Shown here: in pieces, positions 24,550-35,946 of the stretch
Layout of the letters: every line of letters starts with the position of its first letter
Numbering within the stretch: the first letter of the stretch is position 1
From: Byssochlamys sp. IMV 00236
Taxonomy: Eukaryota > Ascomycota > Eurotiomycetes > Eurotiales > Thermoascaceae
Assembly (NCBI GenBank): GCA_001931875.2
Contig: MSJH02000803.1
Location: 62,362 to 126,361 of the forward strand
Direction of reading: 5' to 3'
Length of the DNA: 64,000 bases
Position numbers and translations under genes: made by a program
Notes under the pieces: model-generated
Databases searched by the model: none
Seen by the model: the letters and a program-made list of their open reading frames with translations, nothing else
What the model was told of the DNA's origin: nothing

Positions 24550-25204
24550 TAGAGAAGAACCCTCCTATGCACAGTGTGATATACAGAAATCGAATTTTCT
24601 CCCTTCTCACTAAGTGATATATAACTCAAAAGTGGCAGCCTGAGGAAGGCTCGATCACCGTGATTCGAAATTCAGTGAAGGCAGGTGCAAGGAAGCTGAA
24701 CTAGATTACCACCAGTGTGTCGTCTAAAGTAGGTATAATGCTCGCGACTAGGATCTAGCGAGCACCTACATAAGATGACAGAGATGGAATCATTGTGCAA
24801 ATGTTGGAATGGGGATGAATGTTAGATGGGGATGAAGGGTAAAGGGGGGTTGAAAGTGAAAGGTGGAATGGGATGTTATTATTCACCTAGAAGTTATTAT
24901 ACATATGATTTTAGCGGTAAGGAATGGCAATATGATACCTCGACTAATTAGGTAGGTAGTATAGTTCTCACGCGGCCATAGACTTGGATATCCTAATGGT
25001 TATCCTAACAAAGCTTCCTCAATCAAGACCTGCGTCAGAACTTGTCCGCCCTCAGATTCTGCCACTTCCGCCGGGCGCAGCCACTTCCTCAATTACATCC
25101 GTGTTTGCCTCTTCTTTATCTTCTCCTCAAACCTAAGGTACTTCTCTAAGAATAGCATTTTATTCAAGCCTGTGACTGTTGCCTGGTTATCTTTCAAGCA
25201 AGTA
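24550..25204. other. intergenic, upstream of the antiporter gene
   Basis: No gene seen. A purine-rich block (24780-24875, GGGGATGAA-like repeats) and a CT-rich block just before the antiporter ATG (25095-25130) are the only notable features. Confidence 0.4.
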
Positions 25205-27131
25205 ATGGCCGGGGATGGCTCAGATGCAGCATTTGCTTATCATGAACCGCCAATAACAACCATACTCACCCAGACTGGATTTCTCCTGGTTTTGAATCTT
25301 GTCAATGTCTGCCTTGACAAAATTCTATATTGTGGGCTCATCGGCCAGCTCTTCATTGGTATCCTTTGGGGCACACCTGGAGCAAAATGGCTAGATCAAG
25401 AGACAGAAACTGTTATCCAGCAGCTGGGCTATCTTGGACTGATTATGCTGGTATATGAAGGTAAGTACTGTACTTATGTATGTACATACCTGTACGAGTT
25501 GAACAATTGCTTATCCTCGACCAGGCGGTCTATCAACATCGATCAAATCCGTGAGAGCAAACCTAATAGTTTCTCTCTGCGTTGCGATCACTGGCATTGG
25601 CACGCCGATGGGCTTGTCCTTTATTCTAAGAGAGTTAGTCGGAGCAACCTCATTACAAGCATTTGCTGCAGGTGCATCTCTAAGCGCAACAAGCCTTGGA
25701 ACTACCTTTACAATCCTATCAACGACAAATCTGATCTCTACGCGCCTGGGTACCGTTACGACCAGTGCTGCCATGCTAGATGATGTCGTTGGTCTCGTTA
25801 TGGTACAAATCATTTCAAATCTAGGCGGGAATGCTTCATCCTTCGATGCTCTGACGGTCATTCGGCCCGTCTTCGTCTCGATTGGTTTTGCACTGGGTCT
25901 TTTCCTTCTGTGTGCATTCTTCATCGGGCCGATTTCCAAGAGAGTTCTCTCAGCCAAGCTCAAAGTCCCTAATTTCATAGGAAGCGTGCAGTTTGCGTTT
26001 TTATACCAGACACTCTTTCTAATAGGACTTGTTGCCGGTGCCACTTATGCAGGCACGTCGAGTCTTTTTGCAGCTTACCTTGCAGGAGTCATTGTTACGT
26101 GGTTTGATGGCATGGTCATAGAGTCGAAGATGCCTTCTGGCATTGTCCCTTCGAACACACCTTCAACAGACCCTCCTTCTTCAAACAACAGAGCCCAAGA
26201 CAACGACACCCCTGGTCTCAGTGTACTATCCCACACCTCGAATGCATCTTCTACAAGTAATATACAACATGGCGAAACACCAACAGGTGAAAAGGTCTAT
26301 GAGAAATATTACAAACAGCCAGTTAATCGAATTCTCACACCACTGTTCTTCGTGAGTATCCCCCTCTGACCTCCCTGCTTATAATAAAATAAGTACAGTA
26401 TTAACAAGAAGAATACATAGGCATCGATTGGATTCGCAATTCCCATCACTGAAATGTTCAAAGGAAGTATAATTTGGCGTGGTATCATCTACGCTCTTCT
26501 AATGATATTTGGAAAATTAATCACTGGCATTTGGCTCGTTCGTTTCTCACTGCGTCGGCCCCTGTTGAGCTTCGCATATAAATTGAAAAGACCATTTTCT
26601 CGCATCCATCTCTTCTGCACGTCCGACAAACTGCAAGAAGAGAAGAAGAAGAAGAAGCAACAGACCCCAACCGAAACACCCATCACTCAACCCTCAGAAG
26701 AACGCACAGGTAACCAAGCAAACACAAAGATCAACAATCGCAAATCTCAGAATCCTTCCTCTCAACCCAACTCTCAACCAGAATCTCACACACAAACAAC
26801 CCCCAACCAAAGCTCCACAACAACAACAACAACAATTATTCCATTCCCCCCAAAACCAAAATCATTATACCCACCATCAATCCTCGGTCTCGCAATGGTC
26901 GCAAGAGGAGAAGTCGGATATCTCATCGCTTCTCTCGCTCAAAGCCAAGGCTTATTTGTAACTGGGTCTTCGGGTGAAATATCTGATATATATTTGGTTA
27001 TTATTTGGGCGATATCTATCTGTACCCTTATTGGGCCGATTTGTGTTGGTACCCTCGTCAAGCGGGTGAGGAAATTACAGGAGATGCGGGGGAGTTCTGG
27101 GTTAGATCCGTTGGGGGTATGGGGGGTTTGA
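25205..27131 (+). CDS. monovalent cation/proton antiporter (CPA family, Na_H_Exchanger fold)
   Basis: Three exons (25205-25460, 25525-26351, 26421-27131) encode 597 residues. About ten hydrophobic segments are visible: TGFLLVLNLVNVCL, YLGLIMLVYEGG, VSLCVAITGIGTPMGLSFIL, a GASLSATSLGTTFTIL re-entrant region, MLDDVVGLVMVQII (the paired-acidic motif of the ion site), FVSIGFALGLFLLCAFFIG, FLYQTLFLIGLVAGATYAG, and the final AMVARGEVGYLIASLA and IWAISICTLIGPICVG helices. This is the KefB/Nha-like antiporter fold found in fungal plasma-membrane or vacuolar exchangers. Two hydrophilic insertions are low complexity: residues ~305-350, and a Lys-run/Asn-Gln-Thr-rich loop near 390-460. The start is the first ATG that leaves the first helix intact; a GTG 33 bases upstream is not used. 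Substrate ion not deducible. Confidence 0.85.
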
Positions 27132-27673
27132 ATACTTTATCCTTCTATGCTGGCTGCACATTGGATATGTGTGTATATATCTCTTGTTTTTCTTATTAGA
27201 TACATGTGATCTTAGCGGTGAGGAATAGTATTATTGTATCTCGGTAGCATGTGGTTTGGTTGGTACCTAGTATAAGTATGGTTCTTGCGACGGCTGGATA
27301 TCCTATCTTATAGTGAGTAATGTTAGGATGTTCGCCGGCAGATCGCTAAGGACCAGTAAGTATTAGGGGGTTGAATTTTTGATTAATCTGACAGAATGTT
27401 AGTATTTATAGGAAATACTCTGAGAGATTTTCTTTTCCTTCAAGCTTCAATCTTTGAATCATTGAAAATTCCAGCCTAGATAGGCAGATAGATTAATCGA
27501 TTCTAGGATACTATACTAGCCTAGACGTCTGTCTCAGTTCTGCACTAATTTGTATCCATTCATATTCATTGTCATTCATTATTACCTATCTGTATACATA
27601 ACATATCGAACTCATTCCCTGACCAGATTATCAGAAATACTAGAAATCACTCCCTATCTCAGAATCGATCCAG
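27132..27673. other. convergent intergenic
   Basis: Between the 3' ends of the antiporter and AIF-like genes. AT-leaning with no coding frame and no repeat. Confidence 0.5.
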
Positions 27674-29899
27674 TTACATCTTCACACTACTCGGCAAATC
27701 CAACGTCAACGGATCGACACCAGCCTCAATCTGCTTCTTGGTCGGCATGTTCTCTCTACGCATCAACTCCGCGCACTTGGTCATGATCGGATCCATCATC
27801 ATGCTCGCTACCGCAACCACCGTGTCGCCTTGACAGTAGTAAGCGACGAATTTGGCGTTTTCGGGCTCACCTTTCAGGACGAGTGAGTCGAAGCCGCCCT
27901 GGGTGTTGCCGCAATAGCGGAGCTGTTGGCCCAATGCAGACCAGAAGATGGGGATGAAGGCCTTGGGTCTAGGGGGTGTTTTGCCGGCGAGTTGGTGCGC
28001 GATGGTTGTGGCGGCGCTGCGGCCGGAGTTTTGGGCGACATTCCAGTGTTCGATGCGGATGGGGTAGCCAGAGGATGGAGCTCCAGGGCCGTGGTATGGA
28101 TAGGTGGCTATGTCGCCGATGGCGAAGGTGTCGGGCACGCCTTGTACGGCGAAGGTCTCGTCTACGCGGAGAGAGCCGTCTTTCTCGAGATTGATGGCCG
28201 GGTTGTTCTGGAGGAAGTCGGTGGCAGGACGGACGCCAACGCCCTGGATGACCAGGTCAGCGTGGAGGACGGTGCCGTCTTTGAGGTGAACGGCACCAAC
28301 GTTGGTTGGGTTTGCGGGTGAAGGAGTGGCTCGCTCGACGCTGGCGTTCATGTGGAATTTGACGCCGGATTTCTCGAGCAGTTTCTGGAAGATCTGGCCG
28401 ACTTCTGCTCCCATAATGCGTTCCATGGGGGCCTTTTCCATGCCGACGATGGTGACTTCGTTCTCTTTCGCGAGGGCATTGCCGACTTCCATACCAATGA
28501 AGGAGGAGCCAATGATGACAATCTTCTTGTTCTTCTGGCCAACAGCCTCGAGGATGTTCTGGACATCAGACACGAAGCGAAGCAGGAAGATGTTACCCAG
28601 TTCCTTGAATCCGGGCAGAGGAAGGCTGCGAGGCGTGCCTCCCGACGCGAGAAGAAGCTTACTGTAAGAGACCGACTTACCAGACGCGGTTGAGACGGTC
28701 TTCTTGTCAAAGTCGACACCCGTAGCTTCGTCGAAGACGAAATCGACCGAGGCAGAATCGTACCATTCCTTCGGACGCCATTCGAGCTTCTTCGAGTCCG
28801 GGATGAGTGCCTTGGACAGCTTGGTACGGTCGATAGGATAGTTGGGTTCCTTGGTAATGACGGTGATGGGGCCCTTGAAGTCAACTTCTCGCAGGGCCTG
28901 AATGGCTCCTAGAGTTCCGCTCCCACTGTTTTAAGCCATTAGTATCCAGCCATCACATTACATCAGTCAGGCTGACTATATGATACTATAACTTACCCTC
29001 CTATGATAACAACCCTCTTATCGCCCACAGCCTGACACTTGAGAACAGGATCTCTCTGACCGAACTTAATCGACGTCTCATCACCCTTGATATACACAGC
29101 TCCATCCTTTTCGTAGACATCGAACTTGGCCAGCGCATTCGGAGCCGGTGCGTCTTCAACATCACCCGAGCCGATACTGAAGCAAGCTACGCAACCATCA
29201 GTCTCCCACGTCCACCTCCTCAGAATCTGGTCATGACGAGCAAAACTCACCTCCATGCCACGGACACGTCAACCTTCCATCCGGCGTAAGGACACCATTC
29301 TTCAGCGGCGCGCCGTAGTGAGTACACTTCGGCGAGAGAGCATGAGCCACTCCATCAACCTTCACGACAAGGATCTTGCCTCCTTCCACTCCCTCGACTT
29401 CAGACTCGACCTTCTCAAAGTCCTTGACGTCCGACAGGGACTTGATGTCCTTCAGTTTGAATTCCTTCGCCATGTTGGGTGGAGTAGACGAGAAGGTACG
29501 GCGGGCGTGGGTAGTAAATGTCCAGTTCTTCGATGAGGATGATAATAGCGGACTAGTATCAAGAAACGCGGCAGTGGCACCACTGGGGATTGTCGATCTA
29601 GGATAAGGAGAAGAAGACGGCCGGAACGTAGTCAGGCGAGGAGCAGTGACGAAGCTTCTCTTCTGCGGGGTAACAGGAGTACCTGGGTGGACGCAGCAGG
29701 CACAGGAGCAGACGATATTATTCCGACAACCACAGCGGCAGGGGAAATGAGCCGTGTAGTTACGAGCAGAAGTCAATGAAGAGGATCCAGTTGAAGACAG
29801 ACGGGAGCAGCACCCAGAAGAAGACGGGCTCAATCGAGAGGCTAGACCCAGCGACGAGCGGGGGAGACACCGGGGCATATAGCTAGATGACCACTTCAA
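27674..29899 (-). CDS. mitochondrial Rieske-AIF oxidoreductase (AIFM3/Nfrl type)
   Basis: Three exons: 29899-29251, 29186-28997, 28925-27674, total 696 residues. Residues 1-142 are Arg/Ser-rich without acids until late, ending RRTFSSTPPN, a mitochondrial presequence. It contains an odd Cys cluster (CRCGCRNN...CSCACC, residues 54-69). From MAKEFK (residue 143) comes a Rieske [2Fe-2S] domain with CTHYG and CPWHG ligand pairs. An FAD Rossmann motif VVIIGGGSGTLGA follows, an NAD-binding VIIGSSFIGMEVG, and the FAD-contacting DTFAIGDIA. The C-terminal domain ends LTLDLPSSVKM. The pairing of an N-terminal Rieske centre with an AIF-type flavoprotein is the AIFM3 architecture. Expected activity: NAD(P)H-dependent electron transfer, partner unknown. 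A shorter start at MAKEFK (29473) is possible for a cytosolic form. Confidence 0.88.
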
Positions 29900-31010
29900 G
29901 GGTTCAAAGAATTTATGACGCAGCCACTCGACTTTTGCTTCTGGAGAACAGCGAAGAATTAACTACGCCCAAGCGAGGGATATAACCAGGTCCAATGGAA
30001 CTGACACGTTGTGATTGACGATTAGGATAGGATGGGACAGGATGGGACAATACAGAACAGGGCAAGGGAAACCAATTCAACCTCCACGCAGAGAAGATGG
30101 ACGGGGAAGAAGCCGATTCTAATAGCTGTCTAAGATTCCTGAATTACGATACCATTCCTGCTTTTCCGATGTCTCATATTACCTGTTTATACGCGATGAT
30201 TAATGTTATCTTCTGTTCGCATTATTATTCTCTCTTCTCGGTGACGTCGCAGTGATAGAGCAACTGGCTCCATCTTGGCCAATCAGCGATCTGCAATTGC
30301 TAAACCCCTCAGCCCCAGCCCTAACTTGCCTGTTTGGGACATGATGTCATCGTTGGATAAAGTCTAGGGTATACACTACTATGTACCTAGGTAGTAGTAT
30401 GTAGTAGTTACCAGGGAGTCAGGGACCATCTTGTTAAGGATTGTTAACCACGACAGAGTGAATACTCAATCGAGCTACCCAATGTTCTCGTGTTGATTAT
30501 AATTATAAGCTAATCCACCATAGCCACATCTGTGATGGGACATCCTATCGCAATGATGCCGAAAATAGAGATTGAAAAACGACAGTAAGTGGTAAGGAAA
30601 TGAAGTGACTGGACATCGCTGAGACAGCGACCATATAGTGTATGAATGAAGGCCACGAAGCTCAACCCAACGCCGCTGGTTCGAGTCAATGGGTCGATAG
30701 TATCAACTAGACGTGCGAACACACACAAACTCCAGAAGCAAGCAAACTCCTTCCCAATGCTATGGGCAATAATATATACCGTAATATCACATCAGGTCGA
30801 CGGATTCACATGACAGGTTAATTGGAAGTTACAACGAATGGTATCAAGTGGTGATATGATCAAGTGCAAATGCAAAGACATAGAAATAACCGCGCTGGCA
30901 ATGCGTAATCTCTTCAGTGACCGTGAGAAAAGGAGATCTGTTGTAAGTTTATATGATGGAATGAAATGAAAAGAAAAGAAAAGAAAAGGAAAGGAAAATA
31001 AGAAATCTCG
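29900..31010. other. intergenic between AIF-like and coiled-coil genes
   Basis: 1.1 kb, both flanking genes on the minus strand. It holds the AIF-like promoter (a short GGATGGGACA duplication at 30030-30049) and an A/G run AAAAGAAAAG-type near 30965-30998 in the presumed 3' UTR of the coiled-coil gene. No gene. Confidence 0.45.
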
Positions 31011-33194
31011 TCACTCCTGCAGACTCTCCCGAAGCAACTGCTCATCCAACCCCCTCGCATGCACCTGACTGGGCGTTCGCACCGGCGGTCTCAGTCCCGG
31101 GATAGGTCCCTTCTGGTTCACACCCGGGGGTCGAAGCGCCGGTCCAAACTCCAGCGGGGGTTTGACAGCAGGGGCAGGATTAGGTTCGGTCGTGGCAGAC
31201 ACTTCCGACGTTGCGGACGAGGTCGATGCCCCGGAGGTCATGGTGCCTTTGTTGCGCAGATCGCCCGTCGACTTGACCGGTGCGATGCCCCAGCGTCCCA
31301 TAACCCAGCTGCCCACCCGACGGCGGAAGTTGGTCTTAGGACGAGTTGATGGGGTATCGCCATCGCTGCTCTCCTGGGAGACAAACGACGGGGCCGGCCG
31401 TGTCGCTGGTCGTGGATGACTCTGGGCTACGGACGTCAGGAGCGAGTGCGGCGACATGGCCGAGGCGCTGCGGACGGGCACCCTGTCTGCAGTAATGTTG
31501 GCAGTGGAGATGATTGGGGGTGTTGAGGTGAGCGTACTGGGTGAGACGATACGTCTGGGTGTCCGAGCAGCAAAGTAGGTCGAGTGCAACCCCTTCAGCT
31601 GTGAAGGACGATCCCTCAACGTATGGATATCCATTCCAGACACCGATAACAGGCTGTCGTTCGAGAGAGACCGATGCATGACGTTGAATGGGACCGACGA
31701 GGAGAAGCTATCCTGAGCACAATGGTGTCCGTACCCACGCTGTCTATCCGGCGTAGGCATGTTGTCCGCGTTGGACGACTCTTCAGTTTCTTCAGGAATA
31801 GGAGGCTGCATGGCGATGCTCTCTCCCCCAGACATATCATCTAGAGTGCCATCCAGCTCCGCCAGTTCGTCCTCGAGCGACAGCTCGCCGCCAGAGTGCC
31901 CGGGCACCGAATGGAAGGAAGCGTCTGACATGCGTTTTCCCCGCCGTGCTGCCATAATCGGGGACGAGTACGGATTGCTCTCCGGACTCGTCGGCAGCGA
32001 TGCTTCTACACCACCATATTCCATCCGATCGAAGATGGATGATGTGCGGTAGCCCGAGCCAGGGGAACTGGCGATAGACGAGGTGGCAGCCGTCACCGGC
32101 GACTGCACCGACCAGCGGTGCGCCGCGTTCGGCGGGACGGTTACTGATGTCTGGGATAGAATAGTCGAGGTGGACGACGACGACTGATGGCGATGCGCAG
32201 GCCGTCGCGGTCCTGAGACTGGCTGCGGCGTGGTAGGATTTGGCAGCATGGGACGCTTCTTCTTGAGGCGCCGCGACAGACCCTTCTCCTTCTTTGGGTT
32301 GGTAGGCGTGGCCGGCGCGTGATAGTGATGATGGACATGGTACTCCTGGGACAATGGGCGCGCAGACCGCGTTTCCAATTCCTCGCTCAGGGAGATGCGC
32401 TTCAATTTGTTGTCGTTGCTCGGGTCCTGGTCCGTCGTGGCGGCCAGCGGCTGATGGAGCATCATCTGTTCGCGCAGGTGTTGTACTTCCTCGTTTGAAT
32501 TCTGGAGCATTTCGCGCAGCTCGACAATTCCAATCTGTAGATTGGCATTGTCCTGCAGGATGTCGCGCACGAATTTCGAAACCACTGTGGGCGCATTTTG
32601 AGGGCGACCCAGGCCGGACGCGGCAGCAGCACCCTTGAGGCGGCCGGCGGCGCCGTCCAGCTCGCGCTCGACAGCCCTCCGCCGTTCCATGCGCTCCATG
32701 AGTTCGATGTGCTTCTCGCGTTCTTCACGGGCCTCCTTCTCGATGCGGTCGACTTGGTCGTGCAGGTCTCGCAGCGTGCACTCGGCCTTCTTCCAGCGTT
32801 GCACCGCGCACCGCTCGTCCTCCTGGACGTGGGACAGTTGATCCTGGAGCAGAGTCTGCTCCGACTCCATCGCGCTTAGCTGTGCCTCGAGCTCCTCCGC
32901 ACGCGCAGCCTGGGCTGTCATCCGTCTGAGCTCGGACTGGGTAGTCTCGAGCGTCGCGGTCAAGGACTTGATGGTGGTATCGGACTCGGCGACTTGCTTG
33001 TTGAGGCCCTCGAGCTGCTCCAACAGACCGCGGTTCTCCTCGATGATTCGGTTGTTCTCCGCCTGCATCTCCTTCTTCTCGCGCTCGAGCTGCTCTACAC
33101 TGGACAGAAGACGGTTGCGGTCCTCCTCGGACTCGGCCATGTAGGTCTCATGGCGGTGGAGCAGGGCCTGCAGGGCAAAGGTTAGCGACGACAT
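31011..33194 (-). CDS. conserved fungal coiled-coil protein, function unknown
   Basis: A single uninterrupted frame of 727 residues from ATG 33194 (MSSLTFALQALLHRHETYM). The frame is open upstream to 33551 and has another ATG at 33353, but the MSSL start matches the form I recall for Aspergillus relatives. Residues ~20-200 form a long coiled coil (heptads of Leu/Glu/Gln). Then come a GRLKGAAAASGLGR linker and a conserved block VVSKFVRDILQDNANLQIGI-VELREMLQNSN, which continues the coiled coil. Residues 330-727 are disordered: a basic RRLKKKRP patch, His/Pro-rich and Ser/Thr/Pro-rich stretches. No enzymatic motif. Such layouts suit cytoskeletal or polarity scaffolds, but that is guesswork. Confidence 0.8.
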   Translation of the reverse strand: MSSLTFALQALLHRHETYMAESEEDRNRLLSSVEQLEREKKEMQAENNRIIEENRGLLEQLEGLNKQVAESDTTIKSLTATLETTQSELRRMTAQAARAEELEAQLSAMESEQTLLQDQLSHVQEDERCAVQRWKKAECTLRDLHDQVDRIEKEAREEREKHIELMERMERRRAVERELDGAAGRLKGAAAASGLGRPQNAPTVVSKFVRDILQDNANLQIGIVELREMLQNSNEEVQHLREQMMLHQPLAATTDQDPSNDNKLKRISLSEELETRSARPLSQEYHVHHHYHAPATPTNPKKEKGLSRRLKKKRPMLPNPTTPQPVSGPRRPAHRHQSSSSTSTILSQTSVTVPPNAAHRWSVQSPVTAATSSIASSPGSGYRTSSIFDRMEYGGVEASLPTSPESNPYSSPIMAARRGKRMSDASFHSVPGHSGGELSLEDELAELDGTLDDMSGGESIAMQPPIPEETEESSNADNMPTPDRQRGYGHHCAQDSFSSSVPFNVMHRSLSNDSLLSVSGMDIHTLRDRPSQLKGLHSTYFAARTPRRIVSPSTLTSTPPIISTANITADRVPVRSASAMSPHSLLTSVAQSHPRPATRPAPSFVSQESSDGDTPSTRPKTNFRRRVGSWVMGRWGIAPVKSTGDLRNKGTMTSGASTSSATSEVSATTEPNPAPAVKPPLEFGPALRPPGVNQKGPIPGLRPPVRTPSQVHARGLDEQLLRESLQE

Positions 33195-35250
33195 GATCTT
33201 GAAGCCGCGCAGGACGAGGAAGAGAGCGAGTTGGCGCTCTCTTCTCTTCTTTGCGTCAGAAATGGAGAAGAATTGGCCACAGACTCGCGTGCAGTGCGAT
33301 AGGATAGGAGACCATTCCTGAGGGGCAGAGCCCACAGAAGGAAACCAGGTCATGATCGTAATAAGGTGGGATTCCAAAAGAAGAAACAAGGGCGCGAAGC
33401 GTGTCTGGCAGCTGTACAATGACCGTCCGGCGGCATGTACAGGTAACACAACACGGCTCAGACTCAGGAATGAGAGGGAAAACAAGACAGATATAGAAAA
33501 GCAATGGAACGACCAGACACACCATCCTATGAGAGGGAAACGGCAGTCCAATTATGCTTGGAAGACACGAGAACAAAAAAAAGCCTTCTAAGGCAAGGAG
33601 AGGGGCAAACGATAAAAAGGGCTTTAATCATCATTGTACAGTCATGTCAACGTACCTGACCCAAGACGGCCGCGGTAGCCACGTCCCTTTCCAGCCCTTC
33701 GAGGGCGGCCGAGTTATGCAGCAGGTATGCACAATCGCTGCGTCCACAGCAGCAGCGCAGCGGAGACGATGCCTCATCGTGAGCCTGAACAGGCTTGTCT
33801 GGTATGTTGGCGGCATGTGAGGCGGGAGGATCGCAATCCATGGCTGGCTGGCGACAGGACAAGCCAAAGTCAAGTTAATTACTGAAGCTGCTGCGTTGGG
33901 CACCTCTTCGTGCCGGCAGCTCCGCGGCGGAGCTCTCAACGGGGCCTGGAAGCGTCGACCATGGAAAACGATCGGGATGTTTCAAGAGGAGTGTTTCAAA
34001 ACAAGAAAAGTCGATGGTGATGCTGATGTGTTCGATGCCGTATGGAAGATGAGTTGTTCGGCCAGAGAGACGTGCCGTCATCCAAGCAACGTCCATGATT
34101 TGGAGCTAAAGAGAGAAGAGAAGAAGAGCGATCGCAGGTGGGGTTTGGGTTAGTTAGTTAGTTAGTTCTATGGTATCTGACATACCAGGTATGTATTGCC
34201 TGGTATTCATCTGTCCGGCTGATCAAACAATAGCAGAGAATCGCTTCTGGGCAGATTTCACCGCCTGTGGATGTGATCCTCCTACTGGCCCAACCACGCG
34301 TCACATCTGTATGATCGCCGTAAGATACCGTACTCTCTGACAGCTCCCATACTTCTTCGATCCATGCGGTGGACACAAAGTCTCTCTTCCTAGCACCTAT
34401 CCAGTATCTACAGCTCATAACTAGTCTCGAATCATCTCTAGTTGAATCCTTTTCCCATCCACTCACAACCAAAATGGATCCTTAGTCCCAAAATGCGGAG
34501 AATCGGAAACCCTGAAGTTGAACGCATGGCCCGTTCCATTCCTATCCGCCTTACCTATCATCTCCATTCATCCATCCGTGCATCTTCCCTTCCCTAACCA
34601 CTAGGAAGTTTAACTTATCTCTTTTGCTTTTTATTCGAATATCCCTTTGCCAACTCATCCTCGCCTCAGGTTACTATACTCCCTCAGGTACAGTACGGAG
34701 TACAACGCAGTCAGGTACCTAAGTTAGTTACTAGAGGCTCTAGAGAGCAATGACTCAACGCTTCTTTATCCAATCAGCTCAACGCACCCTCAGGGCGTGC
34801 AAGATCCGATCGGATCGCCTTGGTCGCGTGAGGTTTGAGAGATTTTAATTAATCGATGGCTGGGGGAGAGGGGAAATGGAGACCAAAAAAAGAAAATGAA
34901 ACGAAACGCATGCACGTGTGTGTGTGTGTATGCGTATGCATGCGCCCCGTTAGTATTACAATTATAATTGATTATCGCAAGTTCGAGAGAACTGTGTCGA
35001 AGATAGGTCTTTGGGAGTTCCGTAGGTCGGATATTTTGCGTGTGAGATTTGTTGGTTGTTAATATTATCTCTCTGAGTAACTACTGGTTAATTGCAAAGT
35101 TGTAGTATAATTGACTTTACTGCAATTTGAAGCGAAAATATATATTAGAGATCTATACTACGATAATAGTATCGCGTAACACAACTTGTTTCTCCGGTTG
35201 TAACATATATATATATATTTCATATATACCAGACCAATCCCAATCCCAAA

Positions 35251-35285
35251 GTACAATGTACAATGTACAATGTACAATGTACAAG
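35251..35285. repeat. 7-bp tandem repeat (GTACAAT)x5
   Basis: Nearly five perfect head-to-tail copies of the heptamer GTACAAT. Each overlaps the palindrome TTGTAC/GTACAA only partly. Confidence 0.95.
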
Positions 35286-35417
35286 AATTAGCACAGTACA
35301 CAAGAAGAAATCCAACCGCAACACCCGCCCTTCTACCTAATACCTATTCGCCTCATCAACTAACCGTACCGGTACGTATGCATCTACCATACAGCCTCGG
35401 CTCACAACCAAGTACCT

Positions 35418-35444
35418 AACCAACCAACCAACCAACCAACCAAA
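35418..35444. repeat. (AACC)n microsatellite
   Basis: About six to seven AACC/CCAA units. Confidence 0.9.
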
Positions 35445-35912
35445 CACAAAGCCTAAGGCTAAAAGTAATAGCCTCACATGCTCTCAAACATCTCTACTTA
35501 GTCAAAAGTCCTGCTCTATGAAGTAATACTACTTACTCTACAATAGATCCCAACAGATCGCATGACGAACCTGAAAAAGGAGAAAAAGAACAAAAAAAAA
35601 AAAAAAAACACACCGATAGATATCCGGACCTTGCCGCCCTACACCGCAAGTTTGTACTTTCTAATTTTGAAGTCGGATGACTTAACTCACTGTCTTGTAT
35701 TATTATAGCATATAAGAGTAATGATTGTCTGGTATTTCTACTTTCGTATTCGAATCGACGGTGGCTCTGGATGATGGAATGAGGAATTAGGAAGTGATTA
35801 TAGTTAACTGCGGGTTGAAACTCCCATTTCTCTTGTATGTAGTTAGAAATCGGGATTATTAACAATGAAAAATTCAATAAACTCCACTGCGCATCCTCTA
35901 ATTCTTACACTT

Positions 35913-35946
<34 letters not shown>
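35913..35946. repeat. (TCTA)n microsatellite overlapping a stop codon
   Basis: Eight TCTA units. The minus-strand TAG stop of the PP2C gene (35944-35942) is the first ATAG-type unit of this tract, so its 3' UTR begins with the repeat. Confidence 0.9.

Larger units (their letters stand above)
33195..35912. other. long intergenic region with simple repeats
   Basis: 2.7 kb between the coiled-coil gene promoter side and the 3' end of the PP2C gene. Several short frames (for example minus 34158-34472 and plus 34856-35062) have no coding character. Contains AGTT repeats (34149-34167), a GT run (34917-34929), an AT run (35205-35220) and the tandem repeats listed separately. A long 5' UTR for the coiled-coil gene is likely. 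Confidence 0.4.

Noticed and set aside
34158..34472. 104-codon minus-strand ORF
   Set aside because: No recognisable domain, lies in a long intergenic region and has no splice or start context.
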